64,000 nucleotides of DNA from Plut-88900 sp963668115 (GTDB taxonomy: Bacteria > Chloroflexota > Dehalococcoidia > Plut-88900), in NCBI GenBank assembly GCA_963668115.1, contig OY764147.1, positions 2,542,001-2,606,000 of the forward strand, read 5' to 3'. The translations under genes were made by a program, and so were the position numbers. Positions 7,651-14,510 of this stretch are shown here, one piece after another. Position 1 is the stretch's first letter. Each line of letters begins with the position of its first letter. The notes beneath the pieces were generated by a model. The model was not told the origin of the DNA. It worked only from the letters and a program-made list of their open reading frames with translations, and searched no databases.

Positions 7651-8865
7651 ATGACAATGGCACTGGAAGGCATCCGCGTGGTCGATATGACCGTATGGCA
7701 CCACGGCCCCGGCGGCGGGTCTTTCCTCGCCGACATGGGCGCCGAGGTCATCAAGGTCGAAGAGCGACTCTCCGGCGACCCCGGCCGTCACGGCGGCTCC
7801 CTCGGCGGCGTCGAGAACGAGTACGGCCTCTCCTACTACTTCGAAAACAACAACCGCGACAAGAAGAGCCTCGCCATTAACCTCAAGACCGAAAAGGGCC
7901 ACGAGGTCATCACCCGGCTCCTCAAGAAGTCCGACATCTTCCTCTCCAACATGCGCAAGAGCGGACTCGGGCGGCTGGGCCTCAGCTACGACGATGTAAA
8001 GAAGATTAACCCGGACATCATCTACGCCCACGGCTCGGGCCAGGGAGACCAGGGCCCCCTGCTGAACCGACAGTCCAACGACATCATCGGCCAGTTCTGG
8101 GGTGGTTACGTCAGCTACGGCTCCGCCGAAGGCCCCATGTCCATCTGGTCGGACTTCGCAGACCGGGGCGGCGCGGTCATGCTCGCCTACGGCGCTGCCC
8201 TCGCCCTCCTCGCCCGAGAGCGGCACGGCATATCCCAGGAGGTCAACACCTCCTTGCTTGGTGGGCAGGTCCACCTCGGCGCGATCAACTTCCAGCAGCA
8301 GCTATTCGAAGGCAAGGCCGTCAGCCCCCTCTCCAACGGCGACGGCCACCTCCCCAACCCCTTCTACAACGTCTACCAGGACAAAGATGGAGCCTGGTTC
8401 TGCATCGGCGCCGAAGGCACTGACGATGAATGGGGAGCCCTTTGCAACGTCCTTGGCACACCGGGCCTCGAGTCCGACCCCCGCTTCGACTCCCAGGCCA
8501 AGCGCACCAACGGCAGCGGCCCCGCCCTCTACGAAATCATCCGCAACCGCTTCGCCGAAGAGACCATCGACCACTGGAAACCCGCCCTTGACTCGACCTC
8601 CCTACCCTGGGGCCCCCTCCGCAACTACAACGAGGTCCTCAGTGACCCCCACGTCCTGGAGAACGAGTTCGTAGCGGACCTTGAGCACCCCAACCATGGT
8701 ACGCTCAAATACGTAGGCCTCCCCGTCAAGCTCAGCAAGACCCCCGGCAAGCTCCGAATGCCCGCCCCGGACCTCGGCCAGCACACCGAAGAAATCCTCA
8801 CCGAAATCTGCGACTACTCTTGGGACGACGTCATAGAGATGAAGATCGCCGAGGTGGTGAACTAG
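7651..8865 (+). CDS. Class III CoA-transferase, subunit with catalytic Asp
   Basis: A 404-residue CaiB/BaiF CoA-transferase starting at ATG 7651 after GAGGAGGAG. It is collinear with the preceding gene and has Asp171 in WSDFADRGGAVMLAYG at the position of the catalytic aspartate that forms the acyl and CoA anhydride/thioester intermediates. It begins MALEGIRVVDMTVWHHGPGGG and keeps LADMGAEVIKVE. With the upstream paralogue it likely forms one interlocked heterodimeric transferase acting on a carboxylic acid and an acyl-CoA. A strong hairpin terminator follows at 8896. Confidence 0.9.
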   Translation: MTMALEGIRVVDMTVWHHGPGGGSFLADMGAEVIKVEERLSGDPGRHGGSLGGVENEYGLSYYFENNNRDKKSLAINLKTEKGHEVITRLLKKSDIFLSNMRKSGLGRLGLSYDDVKKINPDIIYAHGSGQGDQGPLLNRQSNDIIGQFWGGYVSYGSAEGPMSIWSDFADRGGAVMLAYGAALALLARERHGISQEVNTSLLGGQVHLGAINFQQQLFEGKAVSPLSNGDGHLPNPFYNVYQDKDGAWFCIGAEGTDDEWGALCNVLGTPGLESDPRFDSQAKRTNGSGPALYEIIRNRFAEETIDHWKPALDSTSLPWGPLRNYNEVLSDPHVLENEFVADLEHPNHGTLKYVGLPVKLSKTPGKLRMPAPDLGQHTEEILTEICDYSWDDVIEMKIAEVVN

Positions 8866-8895
8866 GTCTCCTCTATCCCTGCAGTCTTTAGTCGT

Positions 8896-8918
8896 GGGCG
8901 TCTGCCTAGCAGATGCCC
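8896..8918 (+). terminator. Terminator of the CoA-transferase operon
   Basis: Ten-base-pair stem GGGCGTCTGC / GCAGATGCCC (one G-T pair) with loop CTA, 30 nt after the stop. The following T content is modest. Confidence 0.6.
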
Positions 8919-8964
8919 CTAATTGCTTCCAGTGATCCCAGCCCCGAGTTCGGGATCGATCCCC

Positions 8965-9040
8965 GGGAGGGGCCGCTCACCCTGAGTTGAGTCGAAGAGC
9001 CTGCCCCTGCGAAGGCAGGGGGTCGAGCGGGGGCCGGTGG
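8965..9040. repeat. Dispersed repeat of the TGAG..GTCGAAG type
   Basis: Contains CCCTGAGTTGAGTCGAAGAG followed by CCCCTGC/GCAGGGG. A related segment (CCCTGAGCGGAGTCGAAGGG) lies at 24572-24591, so it belongs to the same dispersed palindromic family. Confidence 0.55.
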
Positions 9041-9063
9041 GGGAGACGCCTTATGCCCATGCG

Positions 9064-9069
9064 TATAAT
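9064..9069 (+). promoter_or_regulatory. -10 element for a leaderless transcript
   Basis: A perfect TATAAT ends 6 nt before the ATG at 9076, so the first transcribed base should be at or next to the A of ATG. No Shine-Dalgarno site is present, in agreement with a leaderless mRNA. Confidence 0.6.
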
Positions 9070-9075
9070 CCCCCC

Positions 9076-10101
9076 ATGCGCTACCCCTGGGCCAACATCC
9101 TCCTCCTCATCTTTATCCTCGCCGACATGGTCTCAGGCTTCTTCGGCCTTATCTCCGGCTCAGAGGACCGAGCCATCTACATCCAGCTCCACCGCATATC
9201 CGGCTACGGCATCCTCGCCGTCCTGGCCTGGAAAGTCGCAAACATCGTCCGCTCTTTCAAGTGGACCAAGAAGAAGCCCGTCCGTATCGCCTCCCTTGCC
9301 CTTGCAGTTGTCCTCGTAGTCACCCTCGCCTTGGGCTTTGTGTGGTCCATCTTCGGCGACTTCAGCTGGTGGATGTTCAGCGGCGTCAGTTGGCACATCT
9401 ACGCGGGCGTCGTCCTGCTGCCAATACTCCTCTGGCATGCATGGTATATGTTCCGAGGCCCGCCCATCTCCTTCTGGGCCGAGCGTCGGTCGGTCCTCAG
9501 GTTCGGTGGCCTTGCCATAGCCGGGTTCCTCGCCTGGCAGCTCACGGAGGCCGTCGCACGCGCCGCCCCCCTCCCCGGCGCCACCCGACGTTTCACCGGC
9601 TCTTACGAAAAAGGCAGCTTCTCCGGCAACGGTTACCCCGTAGTCTCATGGCTCAACGACAGACCCGCACCCATCAACCCTGACACCTGGTCCCTGAGAA
9701 TTTCCGGTAAGGTCGAAAACGAACTCTCCCTCTCCTACGCCGACCTCACCCAACTCTCCGAAAAGACCGCCACCATCGACTGCACCGGCGGCTGGTTTTC
9801 CAAGCAACGCTGGGAAGGCATCCCCCTCTCCCGAGTCCTCTACGAAGCCAACCCCTCTGAGACAACTCGTAGCGTCCTCGTCCGCTCAGTCACCGGCTAC
9901 TACAGGCGCTTCCCTCTCGACGACGCCCAAGACTTTCTACTCGCCACCCACGTCACCGGCGAGCGGCTGTCCCACGGACACGGTTTCCCTGTTCGGCTCG
10001 TCGCCCCCGGGCGTCGGGGCTTCGAATGGGTGAAATGGGTCACCGCAATTGAAGTCACCGAGACCCCATCCTGGTGGCAGCCTCCCCTCCCCACCCAATA
10101 A
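9076..10101 (+). CDS. Membrane-anchored molybdopterin-dependent oxidoreductase (sulfite oxidase fold)
   Basis: A 341-residue fusion. Residues 1-165 contain four or five hydrophobic helices (LLLIFILADMVSGFFGLI; LALAVVLVVTLALGFVWSI; IYAGVVLLPILLWHAWYMF; FGGLAIAGFLAWQL) with histidines in the pattern of a cytochrome b561/DUF4405-type haem domain. The C-terminal half is an oxidoreductase molybdopterin domain: TIDCTGGWFSKQRWEGIPLS carries the cysteine that would ligate molybdenum, and GFPVRLVAPGRRGFEWVKW closes the fold. This suggests a molybdoenzyme outside the membrane that exchanges electrons with the membrane haem domain. The start at 9076 sits at a leaderless promoter; an upstream in-frame TTG/GTG extension is unlikely. 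Confidence 0.85.
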   Translation: MRYPWANILLLIFILADMVSGFFGLISGSEDRAIYIQLHRISGYGILAVLAWKVANIVRSFKWTKKKPVRIASLALAVVLVVTLALGFVWSIFGDFSWWMFSGVSWHIYAGVVLLPILLWHAWYMFRGPPISFWAERRSVLRFGGLAIAGFLAWQLTEAVARAAPLPGATRRFTGSYEKGSFSGNGYPVVSWLNDRPAPINPDTWSLRISGKVENELSLSYADLTQLSEKTATIDCTGGWFSKQRWEGIPLSRVLYEANPSETTRSVLVRSVTGYYRRFPLDDAQDFLLATHVTGERLSHGHGFPVRLVAPGRRGFEWVKWVTAIEVTETPSWWQPPLPTQ

Positions 10102-10152
10102 TATCGGCCCCTCCATTTGTGTGAACCGTGCCCCTCAGGAGCTTGGCAAAGC

Positions 10153-11223
10153 TCATGTCAGCAACCGTGACAAATTCCCCCCGAGCACCAGCTCCCTGTC
10201 CCCGTCCGTCATGTAGGGTGTGTGGAGACGGATCAGATCAAGACTCTGCTGGTAAGTGCACGTCCGGTAGCACCACGGCAGGTCCGACCCCCACACCATC
10301 TTCGGCCCGAAACGCTTGTATACCTCTTGCATGATCCGGTCGTGGCGATTGTAGGGATACAGGGCGTCGGCGCCCCAGATGCGCTGGTCTTCGTAGGCCA
10401 GCACGTACCCGACTTCCAGGTAGAACTGGCCCGTCTCAAACAGCGGGAATAACTCCGTAGGGGTCTCTACATATTCGGGGTTGGACGGATGGAGAAGGGT
10501 ACCCCCTACATGCGAGTCGATTACCTCCAGATCAGGGAACCGATCCAGTACGACCTTTAGCCCCCTCAATTGTTCGAGATACTGCGCCCTGGAACAGAAC
10601 CCTGTGTTCACGTAAGCCGGCACCCCGAGGCGTATCGTCTCCCGCCACAGGGCGTCGCAACGAGGATCATCCAACGGGTCAGGTATGGCCTCTCCCCCGA
10701 GAAACAACGCCCGGAACCCGTAGTCCTCCACGGCGTGGGTCAGGTTGGCTATCTGGCCCTGCAAGAACTCATCCGATCGAGAGAGCCGGTAGTCCACCGC
10801 GGCGGTCGCGAAGAAGCGGTCGGGCCGAGTCCTCACCGCATCCAGAAAGTAACCTTCCCGACCCGTGTCGAAATCCACGTAGTCGTAATCAGCCTGGATA
10901 ACGGCCATGTCCACCCCCGCAGCATCCATATGCGCGATTATCTGCTCGGGGGTGGACTCCATGCGTTCCATAAACGCTGGCCCCCGCTGAAGCCAGCACC
11001 CCTCGCCGTGCTTGCGCCAGTAGTACCGGCCATGCCTCCCGACAGTAAACCCGACATCCTCCCCCGCCCCAGGTATGTACTTGGGGTCGGTATGGCTGGA
11101 GACCATCCTGCCCCAGAAACCGGCCACGCTCTTCTGAAGCTGCGCGACGTGGCGGGCAGGGTCGGGCCCGACCTCCGGGCCTCCCTGGTCGGGAAAGATG
11201 TGAACGTGGTTATCTATTATCAT
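10153..11223 (-). CDS. Amidohydrolase family protein (ACMSD-like TIM barrel)
   Basis: A 356-residue metal-dependent hydrolase of the amidohydrolase_2 group. It opens with IIDNHVHIFPD (metal-binding HxH) and ends with MVWGSDLPW, which carries the catalytic aspartate; VIDSHVGG lies between. The second of two adjacent ATGs (11223) is preferred because it stands 7 nt from AGGAGG. Family members perform decarboxylation or hydrolysis (for example ACMSD or LigW). It is last in a reverse operon with thiD and two cyclase-family genes. A related but separate family member lies at 55158. Confidence 0.82.
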   Translation of the reverse strand: MIIDNHVHIFPDQGGPEVGPDPARHVAQLQKSVAGFWGRMVSSHTDPKYIPGAGEDVGFTVGRHGRYYWRKHGEGCWLQRGPAFMERMESTPEQIIAHMDAAGVDMAVIQADYDYVDFDTGREGYFLDAVRTRPDRFFATAAVDYRLSRSDEFLQGQIANLTHAVEDYGFRALFLGGEAIPDPLDDPRCDALWRETIRLGVPAYVNTGFCSRAQYLEQLRGLKVVLDRFPDLEVIDSHVGGTLLHPSNPEYVETPTELFPLFETGQFYLEVGYVLAYEDQRIWGADALYPYNRHDRIMQEVYKRFGPKMVWGSDLPWCYRTCTYQQSLDLIRLHTPYMTDGDRELVLGGNLSRLLT

Positions 11224-11246
11224 CATCCACCTCCTCAGCTTTTGAG

Positions 11247-12059
11247 TCAGTCACTCCATAGTGCGTAGAAGTGGTTCAGGGGCCCGTGTCCCTGGCCCAC
11301 CGGATACGCCCCCTCGATCGCCGCCGAAACGTACTGCTTGGCCTGATACACCGCATCCTCCACCGAGCAGCCCCGGGCCAGATGGGCCGCAATGGCCGAA
11401 GCGAAGGTGCAGCCCGTGCCATGCGTATTCTTCGACTCTATCCTCTCCGAAACGTACTCTCTGATGCCGCCCTCCGAATACAGTATGTCCTTTACCGGCC
11501 CCTCCCGATGCCCGCCCTTTATCACGACCCACTTGGCTCCCATGCTGGTTATGACCCTGGCGGCGCGGACCGCGTCTTCGTCCGATTCTATGACCACATC
11601 CGTCAGCGCCTCGGCTTCCGGGATGTTTGGCGTAACCACCAGCGCCCGAGGCAACAGTCGCGACCTGTAAGCCTCGACCGCTTCCTCCCGCAGAAGCCTG
11701 TCTCCGCTCTTTGCCACCATTACAGGGTCCACCACCACGTTGGGCATCTCCAGCGCCTCGATTCGCTCGGCCACGGCCTCGATAATCCCGCTGTGCGCCA
11801 GCATCCCGGTCTTGACCGCATCCGCCCCGATGTCCGACATCACCGTGTCTATCTGCGCGGCAACCATGTCCGCCGGGATCTCGGCTATCCCGTCCACCGA
11901 CAGCGTGTTCTGGGCCGTGACCGCCGTGATGACTGAGGTTCCATAAACCCCCAGCGCCGCAAAGGTCTTCAGGTCTGCCTGTATCCCCGCCCCTCCCCCC
12001 GAGTCCGACCCCGCAATCGTCATCGCCCGGGCCACCCGCTTCGCAGATGATGAGGTCAT
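11247..12059 (-). CDS. thiD: Hydroxymethylpyrimidine/phosphomethylpyrimidine kinase
   Basis: A 270-residue ribokinase-fold enzyme of thiamine synthesis that phosphorylates HMP and then HMP-P. MTIAGSDSGGGAGIQADLKTF, TAVTAQNT and NTHGTGCTFASAIAA (anion hole and catalytic Asp region) are diagnostic. The start at 12059 overlaps the stop of the upstream cyclase gene as ATGA, so a longer upstream start is rejected. It is the only thiamine gene here; its place in a hydrolase operon is notable because the window also encodes a TPP enzyme at 27087. Confidence 0.93.
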   Translation of the reverse strand: MTSSSAKRVARAMTIAGSDSGGGAGIQADLKTFAALGVYGTSVITAVTAQNTLSVDGIAEIPADMVAAQIDTVMSDIGADAVKTGMLAHSGIIEAVAERIEALEMPNVVVDPVMVAKSGDRLLREEAVEAYRSRLLPRALVVTPNIPEAEALTDVVIESDEDAVRAARVITSMGAKWVVIKGGHREGPVKDILYSEGGIREYVSERIESKNTHGTGCTFASAIAAHLARGCSVEDAVYQAKQYVSAAIEGAYPVGQGHGPLNHFYALWSD

Positions 12060-12928
12060 GCTATGGCCAGCGGGTTCCACGGCGACCCCGTGCCGTGAGT
12101 GATCCGCAAAGGCGTCCCGACGAACAGGAACTCGTATACCTTGTCCCGCGCCAGCTCTTCCAGGTCCAGGTTCTCCAGCAGGTAGACGCCCAGGTCCCGA
12201 AGCCCGTGCCGGTGAAGCGGCATTTCCACTGGGGATTCAATGCTCTCGAAGAGCTCGCATGTCGGGTGGTCCGTCCCTATGGCCACCACATCGTGCTCCT
12301 TGAGCCATGCCAGCACCGAGCCGTCTGGCCCGGGAAACGACCGTGACCAGCTCTCATTGTCGGAGTGGAACAAGTTGTACCAGCCGGTCCGCACCAGTAC
12401 CACGTCCCCGGGTTTCAACTCGATTCCCTGGGCAACAGCGACGTTATCCAGGTCGGTAGCAGTGACGGGCTCGGCGGCGCCGAGGTGGTCGACTCCCTTG
12501 TAGGCCGCCACGTCCAGCATCACCCCTCTACCGAAAATATGCCTCACGTTCTCTATCCCTACGCGTGCAACACCCCGGCTGCTGGCAAACTCATCGGAAG
12601 AAAAGCCGTTATAAAGCTGGCCGTCGTGCCAGGAATGCCCTATCCCGTCTATGTGCGTGCCGGAATGGGTCTCCATTGCTATCACATCGTCGATGATGTC
12701 CAGCTCGGGCCCGTACAGATGCTGCCAGTGCGATACCCGCCACGTCTTGTGGAACAGGGGGAACTGGGGCCCGTCCTTCTCCAACGGCACCGCCAGGCTG
12801 TAGATGTCCCCCTTCTTGACCAGCTTTATCGCTTCCAGCACGGCGGTTTGGTTCTGGATCAGGTTCAGGACGCCTATCTGGTCGTCGGGGCCCCAACGGC
12901 CCCAGTTGGAGAGATTTTCGTTAGTCAT
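12056..12928 (-). CDS. Cyclase family protein, tandem copy 2
   Basis: A 290-residue PF04199 protein with NLSNWGRWGPDDQIGVLNL at the start and the canonical metal motif HSGTHIDGIGHSW. It is strongly similar along its length to the gene immediately upstream (12941-13816), showing a tandem duplication. Its stop overlaps the thiD start. The family hydrolyses N-formyl or cyclic amide/ester bonds with divalent metals; the substrate is unknown. Both copies end with a near-identical LR(I/L)THGTGSPWNPLA-type tail. Confidence 0.85.
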   Translation of the reverse strand: MTNENLSNWGRWGPDDQIGVLNLIQNQTAVLEAIKLVKKGDIYSLAVPLEKDGPQFPLFHKTWRVSHWQHLYGPELDIIDDVIAMETHSGTHIDGIGHSWHDGQLYNGFSSDEFASSRGVARVGIENVRHIFGRGVMLDVAAYKGVDHLGAAEPVTATDLDNVAVAQGIELKPGDVVLVRTGWYNLFHSDNESWSRSFPGPDGSVLAWLKEHDVVAIGTDHPTCELFESIESPVEMPLHRHGLRDLGVYLLENLDLEELARDKVYEFLFVGTPLRITHGTGSPWNPLAIA

Positions 12929-12940
12929 TACAGGCCCTCC

Positions 12941-13816
12941 CTATATGATCGCCAGCGGGTTCCACGGCGAGCCCGTGGCATGAGTCAACCTCAGCGGCGC
13001 CCCTATGAACAGGAACTCGTACACCTTGTCCCGGGCCAACTCCTCCAGGTCAAGGTTCTCCAGGATGTAGACGCCCAGGTCCCGAAGCGCATACCTGTGC
13101 AACGGCAGCCCTCCCTCCGGGCTACCGACCTTGATCCTCAGCTCGCAGGTCGGGTGATCGGTCCCGATGGCGCAGACGTCGTGCTCCTTCAGCCACGGCA
13201 GCACCGAGGCATTAGGCCCCGGGAACGAGGTAGCCCATCGCTCCCGGTCCTTCCCGAACAGCGTATACCACCCGGTGCGGATCATCACCACGTCGCCAGG
13301 CTCCAGCGCAATCCCCTGCGCCCGGGCCGCGCCGTCCAGGTCCTCGGGGGTTATTGCCTCGGCCTCCTGAAGGTGGTCGACACCCCTGTACGCCGCAACG
13401 TCCAGCATCACCCCCCGACCCACTATGTGCCGTACGTTCTCAATACCCGTCCGCTCGACCCCACGGCTGCCGGCGTACTCATCCGACGAGAACCCGTTGT
13501 AGAACTGGCCGTCAGCCCAGACGTGTCCAATCGCGTCGATGTGCGTGCCGGAATGGGTCTCCATGATGATGACGTCGTCGATGATGGACTGTTCAGGGTC
13601 CTTGCGCTCGGCCACGTGGGAGACCCGCCACGTCTTGTGAAAGGTCGGCATCTGCGGCCCGTCCTTCTCCAGCGGCACGGCGAGGCTGTAGATCTTCCCC
13701 TCCCTGACCATGCTGAAGGCCTTAAGCACCTGCTCCCGACCCTGCAACAGGTTCAGGACGCCTATCTGGTCGTCGGGGCCCCAGCGGCCCCAGTTGGAAA
13801 GGTTCGTATCCGTCAT
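12941..13816 (-). CDS. Cyclase family protein, tandem copy 1
   Basis: A 291-residue PF04199 protein, first gene of the reverse operon 13816-10153. It has NLSNWGRWGPDDQIGVLNLL and the metal motif HSGTHIDAIGHVW. Only 12 nt separate it from the second copy. A perfect TATAAT lies 41 nt upstream, and a CCGGAGGAAGCC ribosome binding site precedes the ATG. The tandem pair may have diverged in substrate range, or may form a hetero-oligomer. Confidence 0.85.
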   Translation of the reverse strand: MTDTNLSNWGRWGPDDQIGVLNLLQGREQVLKAFSMVREGKIYSLAVPLEKDGPQMPTFHKTWRVSHVAERKDPEQSIIDDVIIMETHSGTHIDAIGHVWADGQFYNGFSSDEYAGSRGVERTGIENVRHIVGRGVMLDVAAYRGVDHLQEAEAITPEDLDGAARAQGIALEPGDVVMIRTGWYTLFGKDRERWATSFPGPNASVLPWLKEHDVCAIGTDHPTCELRIKVGSPEGGLPLHRYALRDLGVYILENLDLEELARDKVYEFLFIGAPLRLTHATGSPWNPLAII

Positions 13817-13857
13817 GGCTTCCTCCGGTAACTGGCTGTGAGTCGACTAATGGCCTG

Positions 13858-13863
13858 ATTATA
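13858..13863 (-). promoter_or_regulatory. -10 element of the cyclase-thiD-amidohydrolase operon
   Basis: TATAAT on the reverse strand, 41 nt before the ATG at 13816. No good -35 is visible. It stands back to back with the forward promoter at 13888. Confidence 0.5.
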
Positions 13864-13887
13864 CGGGTTTTGGGAGGTTGGGTGGGT

Positions 13888-13893
13888 TATAAT
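13888..13893 (+). promoter_or_regulatory. -10 element of the seleno-FTR gene
   Basis: TATAAT on the forward strand, 35 nt before the TTG start at 13929, leaving room for the AGGAGG at 13916-13921. Confidence 0.55.
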
Positions 13894-13928
13894 TGACCCA
13901 CAGGCCCTATCCCAAAGGAGGACAGAGG

Positions 13929-14360
13929 TTGAAGAAGAAGACCTTCGAACAGGCCCTTAAGGGCGCCAAGAAGATGTCCGAGAAGTACGTCGAGAAGGGC
14001 CCCTACGAGTTCTATTCCGACCCCGAGATAGTCGAAGAGGTCCAGAAGGGCCTCGCCAAGAACGAGGTCAAGTGGGGTTACCGCTACTGTCCCTGAATGA
14101 TCGTCGAAGGCGACCCGGAGCGGGATCGCATGATGATCTGCCCCTGCGAGAGGCACCACGAGGACATAGCCCGGGACGGATTTTGTATATGAATGTTCTT
14201 CGTCAGCGAAGAGTTTCTTCGCAAGATGGAACAGGGCGAGGAACCCATGAGCACCGTAGCCGGGGAGGGCGGCGCACCCGGCGAGGAACTGTTCCCCGAT
14301 GAGAAGTACACCGGCGCCCCGAAAAAGTCCGCCCGGGGCCCGGCCAACCGAGACCAGTAG
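13929..14360 (+). CDS. Ferredoxin-thioredoxin reductase catalytic subunit, predicted selenoprotein with two Sec (UGA)
   Basis: Read from TTG 13929 (7 nt after AGGAGG 13916-13921) to TAG 14358, the frame is open except for TGA at 14094-14096 and 14190-14192. Both are in phase and sit at residues 56 and 88. The product (143 aa) matches the ferredoxin-thioredoxin reductase catalytic chain: KWGYRYCP-U, MMICPCERHHEDIARDG, FCI-U-MFFV. Cys54, Cys71, Cys73 and Cys86 correspond to the four 4Fe-4S ligands (55, 74, 76, 85 in Synechocystis), and the two UGA codons fall on active-site Cys57 and Cys87. Each UGA has a downstream SECIS-like hairpin, and tRNA-Sec is encoded at 34151. Homology continues after each TGA, so a pseudogene is unlikely. 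Usual gene calling would break this gene into fragments. Confidence 0.88.
14099..14138 (+). promoter_or_regulatory. SECIS-like hairpin for the first UGA
   Basis: Core stem GCGA-CCCG (14110-14117) pairs with CGGG-TCGC (14121-14129, one bulged A), with loop GAG at 14118-14120. The loop begins with G and starts 22 nt after the UGA, inside the 16-37 nt range known for bacterial SECIS. A lower stem GATCGTCG/TGATGATC (14099-14106/14131-14138, two wobble pairs) extends it. Confidence 0.7.
14206..14222 (+). promoter_or_regulatory. SECIS-like hairpin for the second UGA
   Basis: Perfect 7-bp stem GCGAAGA / TCTTCGC with apical loop GUU at 14213-14215, 20 nt after the UGA at 14190-14192. A GU at the tip of a short stem at this distance is the signature SelB recognises in bacterial selenoprotein mRNAs. 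Confidence 0.75.
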
Positions 14361-14378
14361 GCCCACAGCCCAACTCAG

Positions 14379-14423
14379 ATATGGAATAATGGGAAACTGC
14401 ACGGCAGTTTCCCATTATCATAT
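14379..14423. terminator. Long hairpin, probable terminator after the seleno-FTR gene
   Basis: Fifteen perfect pairs, ATAATGGGAAACTGC with GCAGTTTCCCATTAT around loop ACG, extended by ATATG/CATAT with a two-base bulge. It lies 18 nt after the TAG. There is no long T tract, so termination is probable but not certain. Confidence 0.6.
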
Positions 14424-14510
14424 TCGGATGGAACGCAACCCGAGGCCCCCGTTTGCGTTATCTAATGCAGGCCCCTATTTCGCTGTCGCAGCCACGGTAC
14501 ATAGGTGGAA

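Noticed and set aside
13893..14096. A 67-residue stand-alone protein ending at the first TGA
   Set aside because: It stops at YCP in the middle of the FTR active site, and homology resumes right after the TGA and again after a second TGA, so the fragment is the start of a longer selenoprotein.
13929..14360. UGA read as tryptophan (alternative genetic code)
   Set aside because: Many genes in the window end in TGA at normal family lengths (for example the FTR's neighbours, aroA, cyclase genes), and a tRNA with UCA anticodon of Sec type, not Trp type, is present.
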